Below, in pieces: positions 36,700-48,600 of a stretch of DNA of 64,000 nucleotides; position 1 is the stretch's first letter, and each line of letters opens with the position of its first letter. Both the position numbers and the translations under genes were made by a program. Origin of the DNA: Strigamia acuminata (taxonomy: Eukaryota > Arthropoda > Chilopoda > Geophilomorpha > Linotaeniidae); contig OX442321.1 of NCBI GenBank assembly GCA_949358305.1, forward strand, positions 8,581,605 through 8,645,604, given 5' to 3'. The notes under the pieces were generated by a model that searched no databases, was not told the DNA's origin, and worked only from the letters and a program-made list of their open reading frames with translations.

Positions 36700-38692
36700 T
36701 TTTTTTTATTTCTTCTTTTATTTATTTATTTTTTTACATTTAATTTTATTTTTTTCTATCGTTTTAGGAACTTATCAAAAGTTTTGTGATTGTAAGGCGA
36801 TGAGGATGAAATAGAGAAGGAAGAAGATGAATTGTAGTTTGCAGAGGAGGTCCGACGTCATTTTACTAATGGCGAACAGGTCCTGTGCAATTTCCACAGA
36901 ATTATATCACAACCGTTTTCCAGCTGAATTTGGCGAACCATTTTTGCGTTTTTCCTGCCAAATTTAACCGTTATCCCCGCTTAATTTGATTTTCTTCCCT
37001 GTCAAAATTGGCCGCTCTTTTCTTCTTTTACTCAATTTGGCCACTACCTCCACATAATTTGGTTGCTTTCTCCGTCCAAATATGCCGTTCTTTTTGTCCA
37101 ATTTACTTTTTCTCCCCCAGCCAATTTGGCAAGTCTTTCCCGTTCAATTTGGCGGTTCCTTTCCACCCAAATTGGCGGTCCTTACCCTTTCAAATTAGCG
37201 GTACTTTCCCGTCCAATTTGAGCGTATTTTCGCGTATCCAATTTATTTTTCCACCCACAAATTTTTTTTTAAATGTCTAATTATTTATTATTTTAGATTC
37301 TAATTATTTATATTTTTAGTGTCTAATTATATTTTTAGTGTCTATAATTATTATTATTTTTTTGTTGGCTATAATTATTTATTTTTTTAGTACCTAATTA
37401 TTAATTTTTTTCAGCACATAAACATTCTTAATTAGTGTTAAGAATTACAACTTTTTAATATTTATTTGTTATTTTATTAAGAATTCTTATTTTATTCCAG
37501 AGAATTATGTGGAGGATACCATTGCCAGAATGCGAGCTGAAAAAAATTAATCATTCCAAACGATCATACGTACATCGTTTGAAGAGGAGGACCGATCACA
37601 ACGATGACGTATTACTAGCAACGAGCAGGTCCTGTACATTTTCTACATTTGTGTGTAACAATAACCGTTTTCCAGCTGAATGTGATAACCCATTATTCCC
37701 ATTATTTTATTTCTTCTTTTATTTATTTATTTTTTTTACATTTATTTTTATTTTTTTCTATCGTTTTAGGAACTTATCAAAAGTTTCGTGATTGTAAGGC
37801 GAAGAGGATGAAATAGAGAAGGAAGAAGATGAATTGGTGTTTGCAGAGGAAGTCCGACGTCGTTTTACTAATGGCGAACAGGTCCTGTGCAATTTCCACA
37901 GAATTATATCACAACCGTTTTCCAGCTGAATTTGGCAAACCATTTTTGCTTTTTCCTGCCAAATTTAACCGTTATCCCCGCTTAATTTGATTTTCTTCCC
38001 TGTCAAAATTGGCCGTTCTTTTCTTCTTTTACTCAATTTGGCCACTACCTCCACATAATTTGGTTGCTTTCTCCGTCCAAATATGCCGTTCTTTTTGTCC
38101 AATTTACTTTTTCTCCCCCAGCCAATTTGGCAAGTCTTTCCCGTTCAATTTGGCGGTTCCTTTCCACCCAAATTGGCGGTCCTTACCCTTTCAAATTGGC
38201 GGTACTTTCCCGTCCAATTTGAGCGTATTTTCGCGTATCCAATTTATTTTTCCACCCACAAATTTTTTTTTAAATGTCTAATTATTTATTATTTTAGATT
38301 CTAATTATTTATATTTTTAGTGTCTAATTATATTTTTAGTGTCTATAATTATTATTATTTTTTTGTTGGCTATAATTATTTATTTTTTTAGTACCTAATT
38401 ATTAATTTTTTTCAGCACATAAACATTCTTAATTAGTGTTAAGAATTACAACTTTTTAATATTTATTTGTTATTTTATTAAGAATTCTTATTTTATTCCA
38501 GAGAATTATGTGGAGGATACCATTGCCAGAATGCGAGCTGAAAAAAATTAATCATTCCAAACGATCATACGTACATCGTTTGAAGAGGAGGACCGATCAC
38601 AACGATGACGTATTACTAGCAACGAGCAGGTCCTGTACATTTTCTACATTTGTGTGTAACAATAACCGTTTTCCAGCAGAATTTGATGACAC
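36700..38692. repeat. ~1-kb tandem direct duplication
   Basis: Two head-to-tail copies (about 36700-37700 and 37702-38692) offset by 1,001-1,002 bp and almost identical by eye, implying recent duplication or conversion. Each has three parts: a segment beginning near AACTTATCAAAAG, a C/T-rich minisatellite built on AATTTGGC, and a segment starting with GAATTATGTGGAGG. The first and third parts share CAGGTCCTGT and AACCGTTTTCCAGC, so an older internal duplication exists too. Open frames of up to 90 codons inside are composition-driven. Confidence 0.85.
36925..37255. repeat. ~22-24-bp minisatellite, AATTTGGC units (copy 1)
   Basis: About 14 degenerate units of the form CCCGTTCAATTTGGCGGTTC, with spacing mostly 19-26 bp. 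The same array recurs at about 37927-38256 and, diverged and shorter, at 38700-38950. Confidence 0.75.
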
Positions 38693-38699
38693 ATTATAA

Positions 38700-38950
38700 C
38701 TTTTTTTCTTGGCAAATTAAAACTTTATTCCCTTTCTTCCCCGTCAAAATAGGCCGCTCTTTTCTGCTTTTACTAAATTTGGTCATTACCTCCATCTAAT
38801 TTGGTTGCTTTTCCCGTCCTAATTTCCCGTTCTTTTTGTCCAATTTGCCATTTCTCCCCCAGCCAATTTTGCAATTCTTTCCCGTTCAATTTGGCGGTTT
38901 TTCTCGCCCAATATGAACGTATTCTCTTTTATTCAATTTCCACCAAATGT
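38700..38950. repeat. Diverged third copy of the AATTTGGC minisatellite
   Basis: Follows the 1-kb duplication directly. The same units are present (GTCAAAATAGGCCGCTC, CAATTTGGCGGT), with more substitutions and fewer units than the two long copies. Confidence 0.7.
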
Positions 38951-39459
38951 AGCTAAATTGGAATCAATCGTCCATTATTTCTACTGAATAATAATCATGT
39001 TTTAGTTCCACACTGCTCTTACATTTAGATTATATATGAATGACTTACAATAAAACTTTAGCCAGAAAAAATATTTGTAATAAATAGTTTTTATTTTTTC
39101 AGTACGTAAACTTTGGTAAAATGAGGAAAAAGGTCAGTATTTTGAGTCGTTGAATATTCACACTGATCATTTTAAATTCTCTATTTAATTATTTTTTTCA
39201 TCTCAAATTATCAGACAACAAGCAGTTTAAAACGTCACGACACAAACATCAAAACACAAACACAGTGCCATCTTGTGAAGAGGATTAGAATTATCGAAGA
39301 TGAATCAACAGGAGTGTGTAGTTTTGTTTTCTTGTGATTTATTTGAACACATTTTTCTTTATATTTCTTGATTAAATATTTGTGCCAATTTTTTTCTGTA
39401 GTAAAACTGCAAGTAAAAATTAACATTGAACATTCTGCAGGGTCTAGCTGTGAGATTGA

Positions 39460-39622
39460 CGTCACTATTTATCTAGCGCGCGATACGTGAGGATTTCCCG
39501 GTGATCACGTGGTGGCCAACATCGATCAGGTAGCGACTGCGTTGGTCTGGTCACGAATGGTGAGCTGAGAAAATGCTAATCGAGTGGTGAAAGCAATAAA
39601 AAGCAATCAACTACATTCAACT
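39460..39622 (+). promoter_or_regulatory. Proximal sacsin promoter / 5' UTR
   Basis: A GC-richer stretch directly upstream of the sacsin ATG, with TAGCGCGCGATACG and a CACGTG E-box at 39506-39511. The start site is inferred by position. Confidence 0.4.
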
Positions 39623-42600
39623 ATGGCTGAATCTAACGGTAAGATCGCAATTTCTCTTCTAGTTACAAATGTTGACTTGTTGATTACAGCGTGAGCTAAC
39701 GTGATGAAGCGAAAAAGCAAGCATTTGATAGTTTCGGTTTTGGTACGACGGAAGTGTATTGATATCTTTTTCGTGATAGTGTTGCGTGAGTTATTCGAAA
39801 AATTGAATCGATTCATAGTTTTCAATGGCAGACTATTTAAAGGAAAATAAAATGCTCACGAGTAAAGTTTTTCGAACGTACCGGTCATGCCGTGATCTAA
39901 TGTTCCCTCCTGACACGTTTCAAACAACCGAAAGCCAACACTCAAGTTTCATTAATTAATTAATATTGTTTTTTTTACTCCAAGAAGGCGCTAAAATACG
40001 GTAGTTTGAAATTTGGATTGAAGAAGTGAAATAAAATGAAAACAAATACTGAAACTAACAAATATCAAACCATTGATCTTGTTACAAGCTCTGTTGACCC
40101 TTTGATGAACACTACAGGTAGTGTTCGTCCAAGGTTGACTCTAGGAATGACAATAATGATTGTAACACTTAATAATACGCTAATTTTTATTTCATAGCTC
40201 AATTTGGTCAAAAACTCCCCAGCCTTATAAAATATTTAAGTGGCATACTGGAGGCTTATCCCGATGGAAGTCAAATTATAAAAGTAAAATGATCATTTCA
40301 TCATCTACTCTATTTCTCTATATTTAACTTACTTAAATATATTTTCTCACTATATAATAGGAATTGTTACAAAATTCTGAAGATGCTGGAGCGAAGTCTA
40401 TGACGATTCTTTATGATGCAAACAATTATGGCATCCATTTAGATAAACTAGTTCATCCAGACCTAGTTTCTTGCCAGGGTCCATCACTGTGTGTTTTTAA
40501 TGACGCAAAGTTTGGAGAAAAAGATTGGATTGGTATGTAGATTTACTTATCATATGTATAGGGGGCGAGCAAATGCGTTAATACGGTACCTTTTAAATGT
40601 ATTTCAGGAATACAAAACTTGAACGATTCGCCAAAACAAGAGGATGTTGAAAAAATTGGCAAATTTGGATTGGGATTCAATTCGGTGTACCATCTAACTG
40701 GTAGCTAACATACCCATTATGAATTATATCGATTAAAAAGCATTGATTTATTTTTCTATCAAATAATATAGACACACCTTGGATGATAAGTGGGACTCGA
40801 ATCGGAATTTTCGAACCTACCAAGAAAGTTTTTACGGGCTCTGGTTTTGATTGGGATTTAACTGACCCGCAGAAGAGAGAGGAAATAACAACCTTTGCTC
40901 ATCAGTTTGAACCTCTTTTAGAAACGATAAAGAATTTACATTCCGGTGAAATCAGCATTTTGGATAATTTGAATTACGAACACACACTATTTCGATTTCC
41001 GCTGAGAAAGAAAGAGTCATTGCTTTCAAGCACGACCTACGAAGACAGTGATGTAACTTATATAAACATTTACCCTCATACGACAAATATGATTTTCTAA
41101 ATGAAACGAAATTTTAGGTTCGAGAATTGCTGAATAGTTTCCAGAAAGAAGCAAACGAGGTTTTATTATTTTTAACTCACGTTGAGAGAGTAATTGCAAT
41201 GAATTGGGAGGAAAATCAAAGTATTAAAACTGCATACGAAGTGGAAATTGTAGATCAAGGAAGTCACCTAGATACGAGACGGTTTTTACTACAGGTACTT
41301 ATAATAACTTTCTTTTTGAAGTATGGTGGTGAGATAAATGCAAGGAATAAAGTAAATATTAATTTTGAATACCATCTTTCAGGATATCAAGCGCGTAAAC
41401 CGCAGTAGACAAAATAAAGAAAAGGTTAACGAAGTTAAACGAGTAATGCAATTTACTATTAAACAATCGTCTGCGGAGGAGTCGTGTCATGAAGAATGGG
41501 TTGTCGTTCATTACATTCCAAATGAACAAACCGCAAAACGAAGCTGGACACTTGCGTCGCACAAAAAGGTTCAAGGGTTACCGTGGGTTTCAGTTGGAGC
41601 GAAAGTTGCCAATCCTGGCACACTAAAAGGTACAATTAATTTTAATTTTCTATATAACGTATTAGCAGCATCGAATCTTGAATGAACTTGGATTTCTTAT
41701 TTATTAGGGCGGACGTTTTGTTTTCTGCCTTTACCACTAAATCCTGAAAACATGACTGGGTTACCTGTGCATTTGAACGCATACTTTGGCTTGGAATCTA
41801 ACAGAAGAAATTTGAAGTGGACGTCTTCGGACCAAAGTAAATCAGAGGCCGCACAATGGAACGAAGAATTAAGAAACGGTTGGATAAAATTGATTAATAC
41901 AAATGTTATCATTTCTAAAAAATGTATTATTTGTCATATAGTGGTTTTACCCAGAGCTTATGTACAATTGATAAAGTACTATCAACAGAATTTACCCGAC
42001 GATGTTTATCAGCTGTGGCCTGATTCCACAAAAGTCCATAAACGCTGGAAACCGCTTTTGAAACCGTTTTTTCAATTGCTATTTCAAGGAAACGTTATTA
42101 AAGTAATTATTTGTTGGGTGTACGACACACAAAATAAATAAATGTTTTGTTTTTAAAATTAGATTTCAAGTCCTGGTGGGAAGTGGGTCGGATTAGGTGA
42201 TTTAGTATACTTTGATAATCTAGATCTAAAAGTTGACAACAAAAATCTAGTGAATGGAATTCGTTGGTGGCTAGATTTGGTAAAGGCGCCTTATGCTAAA
42301 GTTCCAAAACACGTTATGTCAGCTTTGATTGATAAAGCCTACTCTGGAATACCGAATGTTGCTTACATCAATCCCTGCTTTGTTCGAGAGGTGATTACAA
42401 AATTCAGTTTGGATTGGAATACAATTGGTAATTTTATTTGACATTATTTGTACATATTTTGTTTAATTAAAGTTTAATATTTTTTTTTTTAGATATAAAT
42501 GACCGCATGAACCTGTTGGAATATCAAGTTATATATTCGGAAAACACTCAACGTGCTGCAGAGTTTTTGGAAAATTTGCCCGTAATTCCTTTAGCTGATG

Positions 42601-45600
42601 GATCGTTCGGAGTTTTAAGCAAATGCCACGACGTGAAGTTTTTGCTGGCGAAAAAAGAAATTAGGGATTTGCTGCTTCCAATGAAAAACAGAATTGTGTT
42701 AGTGGATCGTCTAAACGGAAAGGTATTGAAGTTCTTGAAATCACTTTCAAAGAGTGCCAAATACAACTTAGAACTGGTAGATAAATCATCATTTTCAACT
42801 TTATTGAAAGAATGTTTGCCTCATGAATGGAGCAGTCAGCAATGCATAAAGCACAATCTAAATGAGGATAGTTTTCCAAATCGAAAATGGCTCAGCGATT
42901 TATGGACATTTCTCAAGGAAAACGATTATTATAAAACGGATTTGTCCGATTTCGTTGGTTTTACCATTTTGGTCCTCAAAGACGATAACGATTTATCAAC
43001 AATGTTAGCATTGCCCAAGCAAAATGAAAGTATCCTCCTTGTTGCAACAAGTTTTTCTCCGCGAATAGAGACTTTACTGAGCAATGCAGGAGTCATCCTG
43101 GTAACCGCATCACTGTTAAAACAACACGAAGCTTTGAGACAACACATACACCAGGGAGATGCCAATAGTTTTATAAAATTACTGAATATTTTGGACGTGA
43201 AGAAACTAACTGCGACGCTGAATTCTGACGAGGACACACTCCATGAACTTCAGTCATTTATTGTGAAAAATTTAGACCGGTTGCCACCGAACAGCAAGAG
43301 TGTATTACAAAAACTGCCTCTCTTTCAAATGTTCAAATGGCCCGATTCAATGTCTAGTGCTGTAAACGGTACTAAAGTATCGATAGAATTCTGCATCCAA
43401 TGTGGCCACAACTATTTGGGGTTGCAGAATATCGTTGATGTACCAACGGCGTTAAAAACGGACAAGATTTTGTTGAATTGCCAGGACAAAAAAAACGGGA
43501 GACTTGCTCAGTGGTTCTCGATTGATTTTATATCTATTAACGAATTGGCAAGAAGCGTAATCGAAAACAACGATCAGTACACTCGAGAAGAATTTTCAAA
43601 TTTGATGCCGTGGGTTATGAAGCGCATGAATATCCAAACCTTCAAAAGCAAGTTGATGGGGATTGCGTTTGTGCGAAGTGACAATTGTGTACTTCATCTT
43701 CCGAAAGATTTGTTTGATCCAACTGTAAGAGAGTTGAGGGATTTATTCGAGGAGGAAAGCAATAGATTTCCAGTAGGAGAATTCGCCGACGAAGAGGTAG
43801 TGGAGGTACTGCGAATGCTCGGTTTAAGAACAACGATTGCTTCGGTCACTTGCAAAGAATTGATGGAAACCGCCAAGTTTATCAGAAGCAATAATTCAAC
43901 TCTGCCGTTTAAAATCTCAATGTTTCTGCAAATTCTTCATCAAAATTGGGAAAAATTAACGAAAAAAGATTTTGACAAAATTAAAAAAATCGAGCTATTT
44001 AAGGCCAAGGAATGTCCCCCGAATGATTACCCGAGTAACTTGCCTTGGTTCGGAGCGGATAAAAGAAATAAATTATATCAAGCCACAAAATTGGTTCTCG
44101 GAGCGTCTGCAGATTATGTTGGATCGTTCATGCCCGTTTTGGAAAATGATTTGCCACTGGAGTTGTCTCAGAAATTGGGAATTCTACAATTATCCGATCT
44201 TCTAGTCTCTGACTTCGTGCAGCAACTTAAAGCAATAGCGGATGCACATTCTCAAAGTAAACTGCAAGTGCAAGAATTATCTTTTATTGAAGCGATTATA
44301 TACACAAAACTGTACCAACAATTGTGGTCTAAAGAACCCGCAGAAGTGAACCAATGTCTCGAAGATTTGGGATTCCGCAATTGGATTTGGATTCAAGACA
44401 AATTTGTATCCGCTAAAGAAGTCATTGCAAATTGGAAATCATTTCCCAACGGCTTGGAGCCGTACGTCTACCGTCTACCATCTCGCTTGAAGGAGCAAAG
44501 AAAAATTTTGAATTTTTTGTACGCAATGGGAGTACTCCAGTGCGATGGGTTGGATGTTGCAAAACGTGTTTACCAAACAATCCAAGCCAAGTATTCTTCT
44601 GTGTGTGCCAATACAGGAGACGATGAAAATCGAGATTTGAATTACGTAATACAAATATTGAATCTAATAAAGGATAATATTGACGATGACGATGACGTAG
44701 CAGTTCCAATTTCTACCGGAGGCAAAGGATTGCGCTTTTCATCAGCAAAACAATGTTATTATCAAGATGGTGGCAGTTACAATTTGCAATTGGACCATTT
44801 GGAGGATAAAGTTTTTGTGCACGAGAGAGTTCCGAATGAAACAGCGGTCAAATTGGGAGCTAAATCACTCATAAATGTTTTATTAGGCGCCGAAGATTTT
44901 GAGCAAGAAGAGTCAATTGTGGGAAGTTTAAAGGATATTTTGCGTAATTATCCTGTTGGATCTACTTTGTTTTGTGAATTACTGCAAAATGCTGATGATG
45001 CTAGGGCTAAAGAAATGGGTGTAATGCTTGATATGCGCGATGGAAAAGAATGGCACCGAGCCGTTCTAACGCATGAAATGCGAATATTTCAAGGACCGGC
45101 ACTATGGGTGTATAATGATGCTGTATTTACGGAAACTGACTTTACAAACGTTAGGAAATTGAGAGGAGCTACTAAGAAAGAAGATTCTGATAAAATCGGG
45201 TCATTTGGTATCGGATTAAACTGCATCTATCATGTAACTGATGTTCCGTCGTTTGTGAGTGACAATTTTTGGGTGATTTTTGATCCTCAGAGATTCTGCG
45301 GTCTCGGGGCGCGAGGCAAAAAGATTAACTTGAAAGCTGCAATGTTGATTCCAGATCAATTTAAACCGCTAGATGGGGTGTTTGGATGTGATCTAACACC
45401 GAAAGTTGGCAGTGGTGATGTGCATTACTCACACACGCTTTTCAGATTGCCATTAAGAAATTCTCACACTGTAGACAAATCAGAATTCGGTGACAAAAAG
45501 GTTTATGATTTTCCTAGCACGTGTCAATTGTTGAAACTCTTCGCTGACACTTGTAATTGTGTTTTGCTGTTTATGCAGCACGTGAATAAATTGGACATTA

Positions 45601-48600
45601 AATTTTTACCCAATACCGACCAGGATCCAAAAAATGCGAAGGATTTACTGAGTGTTAAGTGCATCAAGAGCTTAATTGGAGGCAACATAGCTGAAATAAA
45701 GAATTTTATCGAAGCTTCAAAAGAAGAAATGGTGAAAAGTAATTTTACTCCATTGTCACAGACTATTAAATTGTTGATACAAATTACTGCTACCGGAGAT
45801 GCTGAAAACATGAACATTGCGAATCGAAACGAAACATCTGTGCTGTGGTTAGTTCACTGGAGTTTGAGTGACGAAACGGCAGTCAAGATGGCAAAATCGA
45901 AAAGAGGAAGACAAGATGGTTTAATGCCAAGCGTTGCTATAGCCGTACAAATCGACGAGTTAAAGAATGGAAAATATAAGGTAAGCAAACAAGAAATGCA
46001 ACTAGTGGACTCCTAAATGTTAATTTTTCTACTTTTTATTTCAGGTTAAGTTTATTGAAGGTTCGGCTTATTGCTACCTTCCGTTGCCAATAAAAACTGG
46101 TTTACCATTTCACATCCACGCAGCATTTGCATTAGCTTCTAATAGACGGGAAATTTGGAAGAAGTCGCCTGGTGATATGGATGAGCGGAAGGCGGGCTGG
46201 AATGCTGCACTGATGACTGAAAATCTAATAGCATGCTTGATGCAGTTACTCGACAAACTTAAAGAGTTGGATCAGAATAATCAGCTCGATGAATATCAAT
46301 ATTCTTCTCTTTGGCCTGATTTAAATAATGGCGAATTTGACAGCTTTGGAAAAGCTTTTTATTTGAGACTGTGCAGAGAAAGCAAACTGCGCCTGTGGAA
46401 AGCGACTGGTGACGAAGAAACGAAATGGGTAACATTCTCTAAAGCTAGATTTTTATCATTGTCGTCTGCATGGTCCAGTGAATTTAAGGCTGCAGCCGAA
46501 GAAATCGTAAAACAATTTGTCAGGAGCAAACAAAAACTATTCAGACTAGTTACTCTCACTGCTAAATGCGAGCAATTTCTTAAGACGTTAGTGCCAGCTA
46601 GTGTTGAAGAGCAGACATTAATGGATGAACAATTCTTTACAACGTATTTTTTTCCGCAATTGGCGGCGTACAATCCAGAATTGTCGAATTACATTCTAGT
46701 AGAAATACTGCTTTCAAATAATTTTTTAAGAAACTTGAAATTGCAAAATCTCGTCGTTACAAACAAATGCATTCCTGTGGCACCAAGTGGCAACACGAGG
46801 GTGTGTCCTAGTGATTTAGTTCTCTCTCTCGGTGATATCGCAAAACTGTACACTGAAGATGAAGGAAAATTTACGCACGGCATATTTAATAAACGAGAAG
46901 TGCAAGAAGTACTGGTTCGCCTGGGAATGGCTGCAAAACCCAACCATGAGATACTCTTGGACAGAGCTAAGTCGGTAGAAACACTCGTTAAATCCGGGAA
47001 AATGAATGAAGCCAGAAAACGTAGTACAGTCATTCTTCAGTTCCTATCATCCGGTGAAGTTACAGACATTTCTTACAGTAAATATCTGGAGGTTCCATTT
47101 CTTTTTAGTTTGGCTAAGCCGTTTGATTGGCCCGATATTTTGCCATGGTTCCAATCAAGCGACGATGAAACTGTTTACAGACCACGAAAGTTAACTTCAA
47201 AACGTTTTCGATATTGCGTGGGATCTGTTTCTCCAATTTGGCACGCTGAAGGATTGGACGAATTCGCAGAAAGGCGTGTGATGGATCGTTTGAAATTTGG
47301 TGGACGTTTCTCAGTTCAAGAAGTAGTCAAACAACTCAAGGAAATTGGTAAATTGTCATCAGAACAGTCGAAAGAGCACAGCAAAATGGTAAGTTTTGAT
47401 AATTATAACTTTGGTTAAAGTTGATTTGTGCACGATTGTTTTTACAGGTAACAGATATAGTCTTGGCCTGTTTTGATGAACTGAAATATAAATTAACGTT
47501 ACCACAATCATCTAAACAACAACAGCAAAAACAAAACACTTCAAAAGAGCAACAATGGCGACAAGAAATCATTGCAGCTTTAAAAGAATTGGAAACCTGC
47601 AAAGTACTAACTTTTGTTGACGTTGGCACAGTTTCGTTTAAGCATGTCTCAATTCATGGAACAACACATGGTTCGTACCTATTCACAACAAAAGACACTT
47701 GTTATGGCCAGTACAGCGAGCTGTTGAAATTTATCGGCGTCAAATCAAATTTTTCTGCTGACGATTACATTAACGCCTTGAAGAGAATGAAAGAGGATTA
47801 TTCCAACGAGCCTCTCCCAGAACACTTACTAGAAGTTGTAAATCAAATTTGCATTCAATTAAGCAAAAATTTAAAGGCCACATCACCTGAACTCATTGAA
47901 AAATACAAATCCAAGGTATTTCTACCAGATAAAAAAGGAACGTTGCTACCATCAACTAGTTTGTTTTTTTGCGAATTGGACGAGGCGGAAATACCCGCGA
48001 GATTAAAAGAAGAGAAAATAAGTTTTTGCAACGATAAATTTATTACTCGTGACGTTGCAGAGAATCTCGGGGTTCGTGTTCATCGTGAAAGTTTTGTCAA
48101 GGCGTTTTATCATCCGTTCGGCAAATCGTTTGGGCAACGTGAAGATTTAACGCTGAGAATTCGAAACATCTTGAAACAATACAGCAACAAAGATAATCTT
48201 TTACGAGAAATGATACAGAATGCTGATGATTCAGGGTCAACCGAAATCAAATTTATTCTGGATCAGAGAAAACTCAAGAATGACAAATTATTAAGTGTGG
48301 ACTGGAAGGATTTGCAGGGAACGGCTCTTGTTGTGTGCAACAATAGACCCTTCACGGAAGACGACTATATCGGCATCGAGAATTTAGGATTGGGAAGCAA
48401 AGGAGAAGATTGTCAGTCTACAGGCAGATTTGGGATTGGATTTAATACCGTTTATCACATCACAGATGCACCAATGTTCTTGAGCAATGGAGACAGTTTG
48501 TGTATTCTGGATCCACATATGAAGTATTCACCTACAGCAAACACAGATAGACCAGGAGGTATTTTTACTGCTGACGATCAGTTTAAAAAATTGTATCCAG

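Larger units (their letters stand above)
32783..39622. other. 6.8-kb divergent intergenic region between filamin and sacsin
   Basis: No convincing protein gene. From the left: a tRNA-like element at 32858-32935; plain AT-rich DNA to about 34900; a block at 34900-38990 with strong T-over-A excess on the plus strand; a promoter-like cluster at 35810-36140; a short degenerate TTTTTGAAA-type repeat at 36330-36430; a ~1-kb tandem duplication at 36700-38692 with a diverged third part to 38950; and the proximal sacsin promoter at about 39460-39622. It presumably holds the promoters and 5' UTR exons of both flanking genes. Confidence 0.55.

Noticed and set aside
37008-37280. 90-codon frame, repeated at 38009-38281, rich in F, P, S and L
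   Set aside because: It is the translation of the C/T-rich minisatellite. Both copies exist because of the 1-kb duplication, and other frames are equally open in places.
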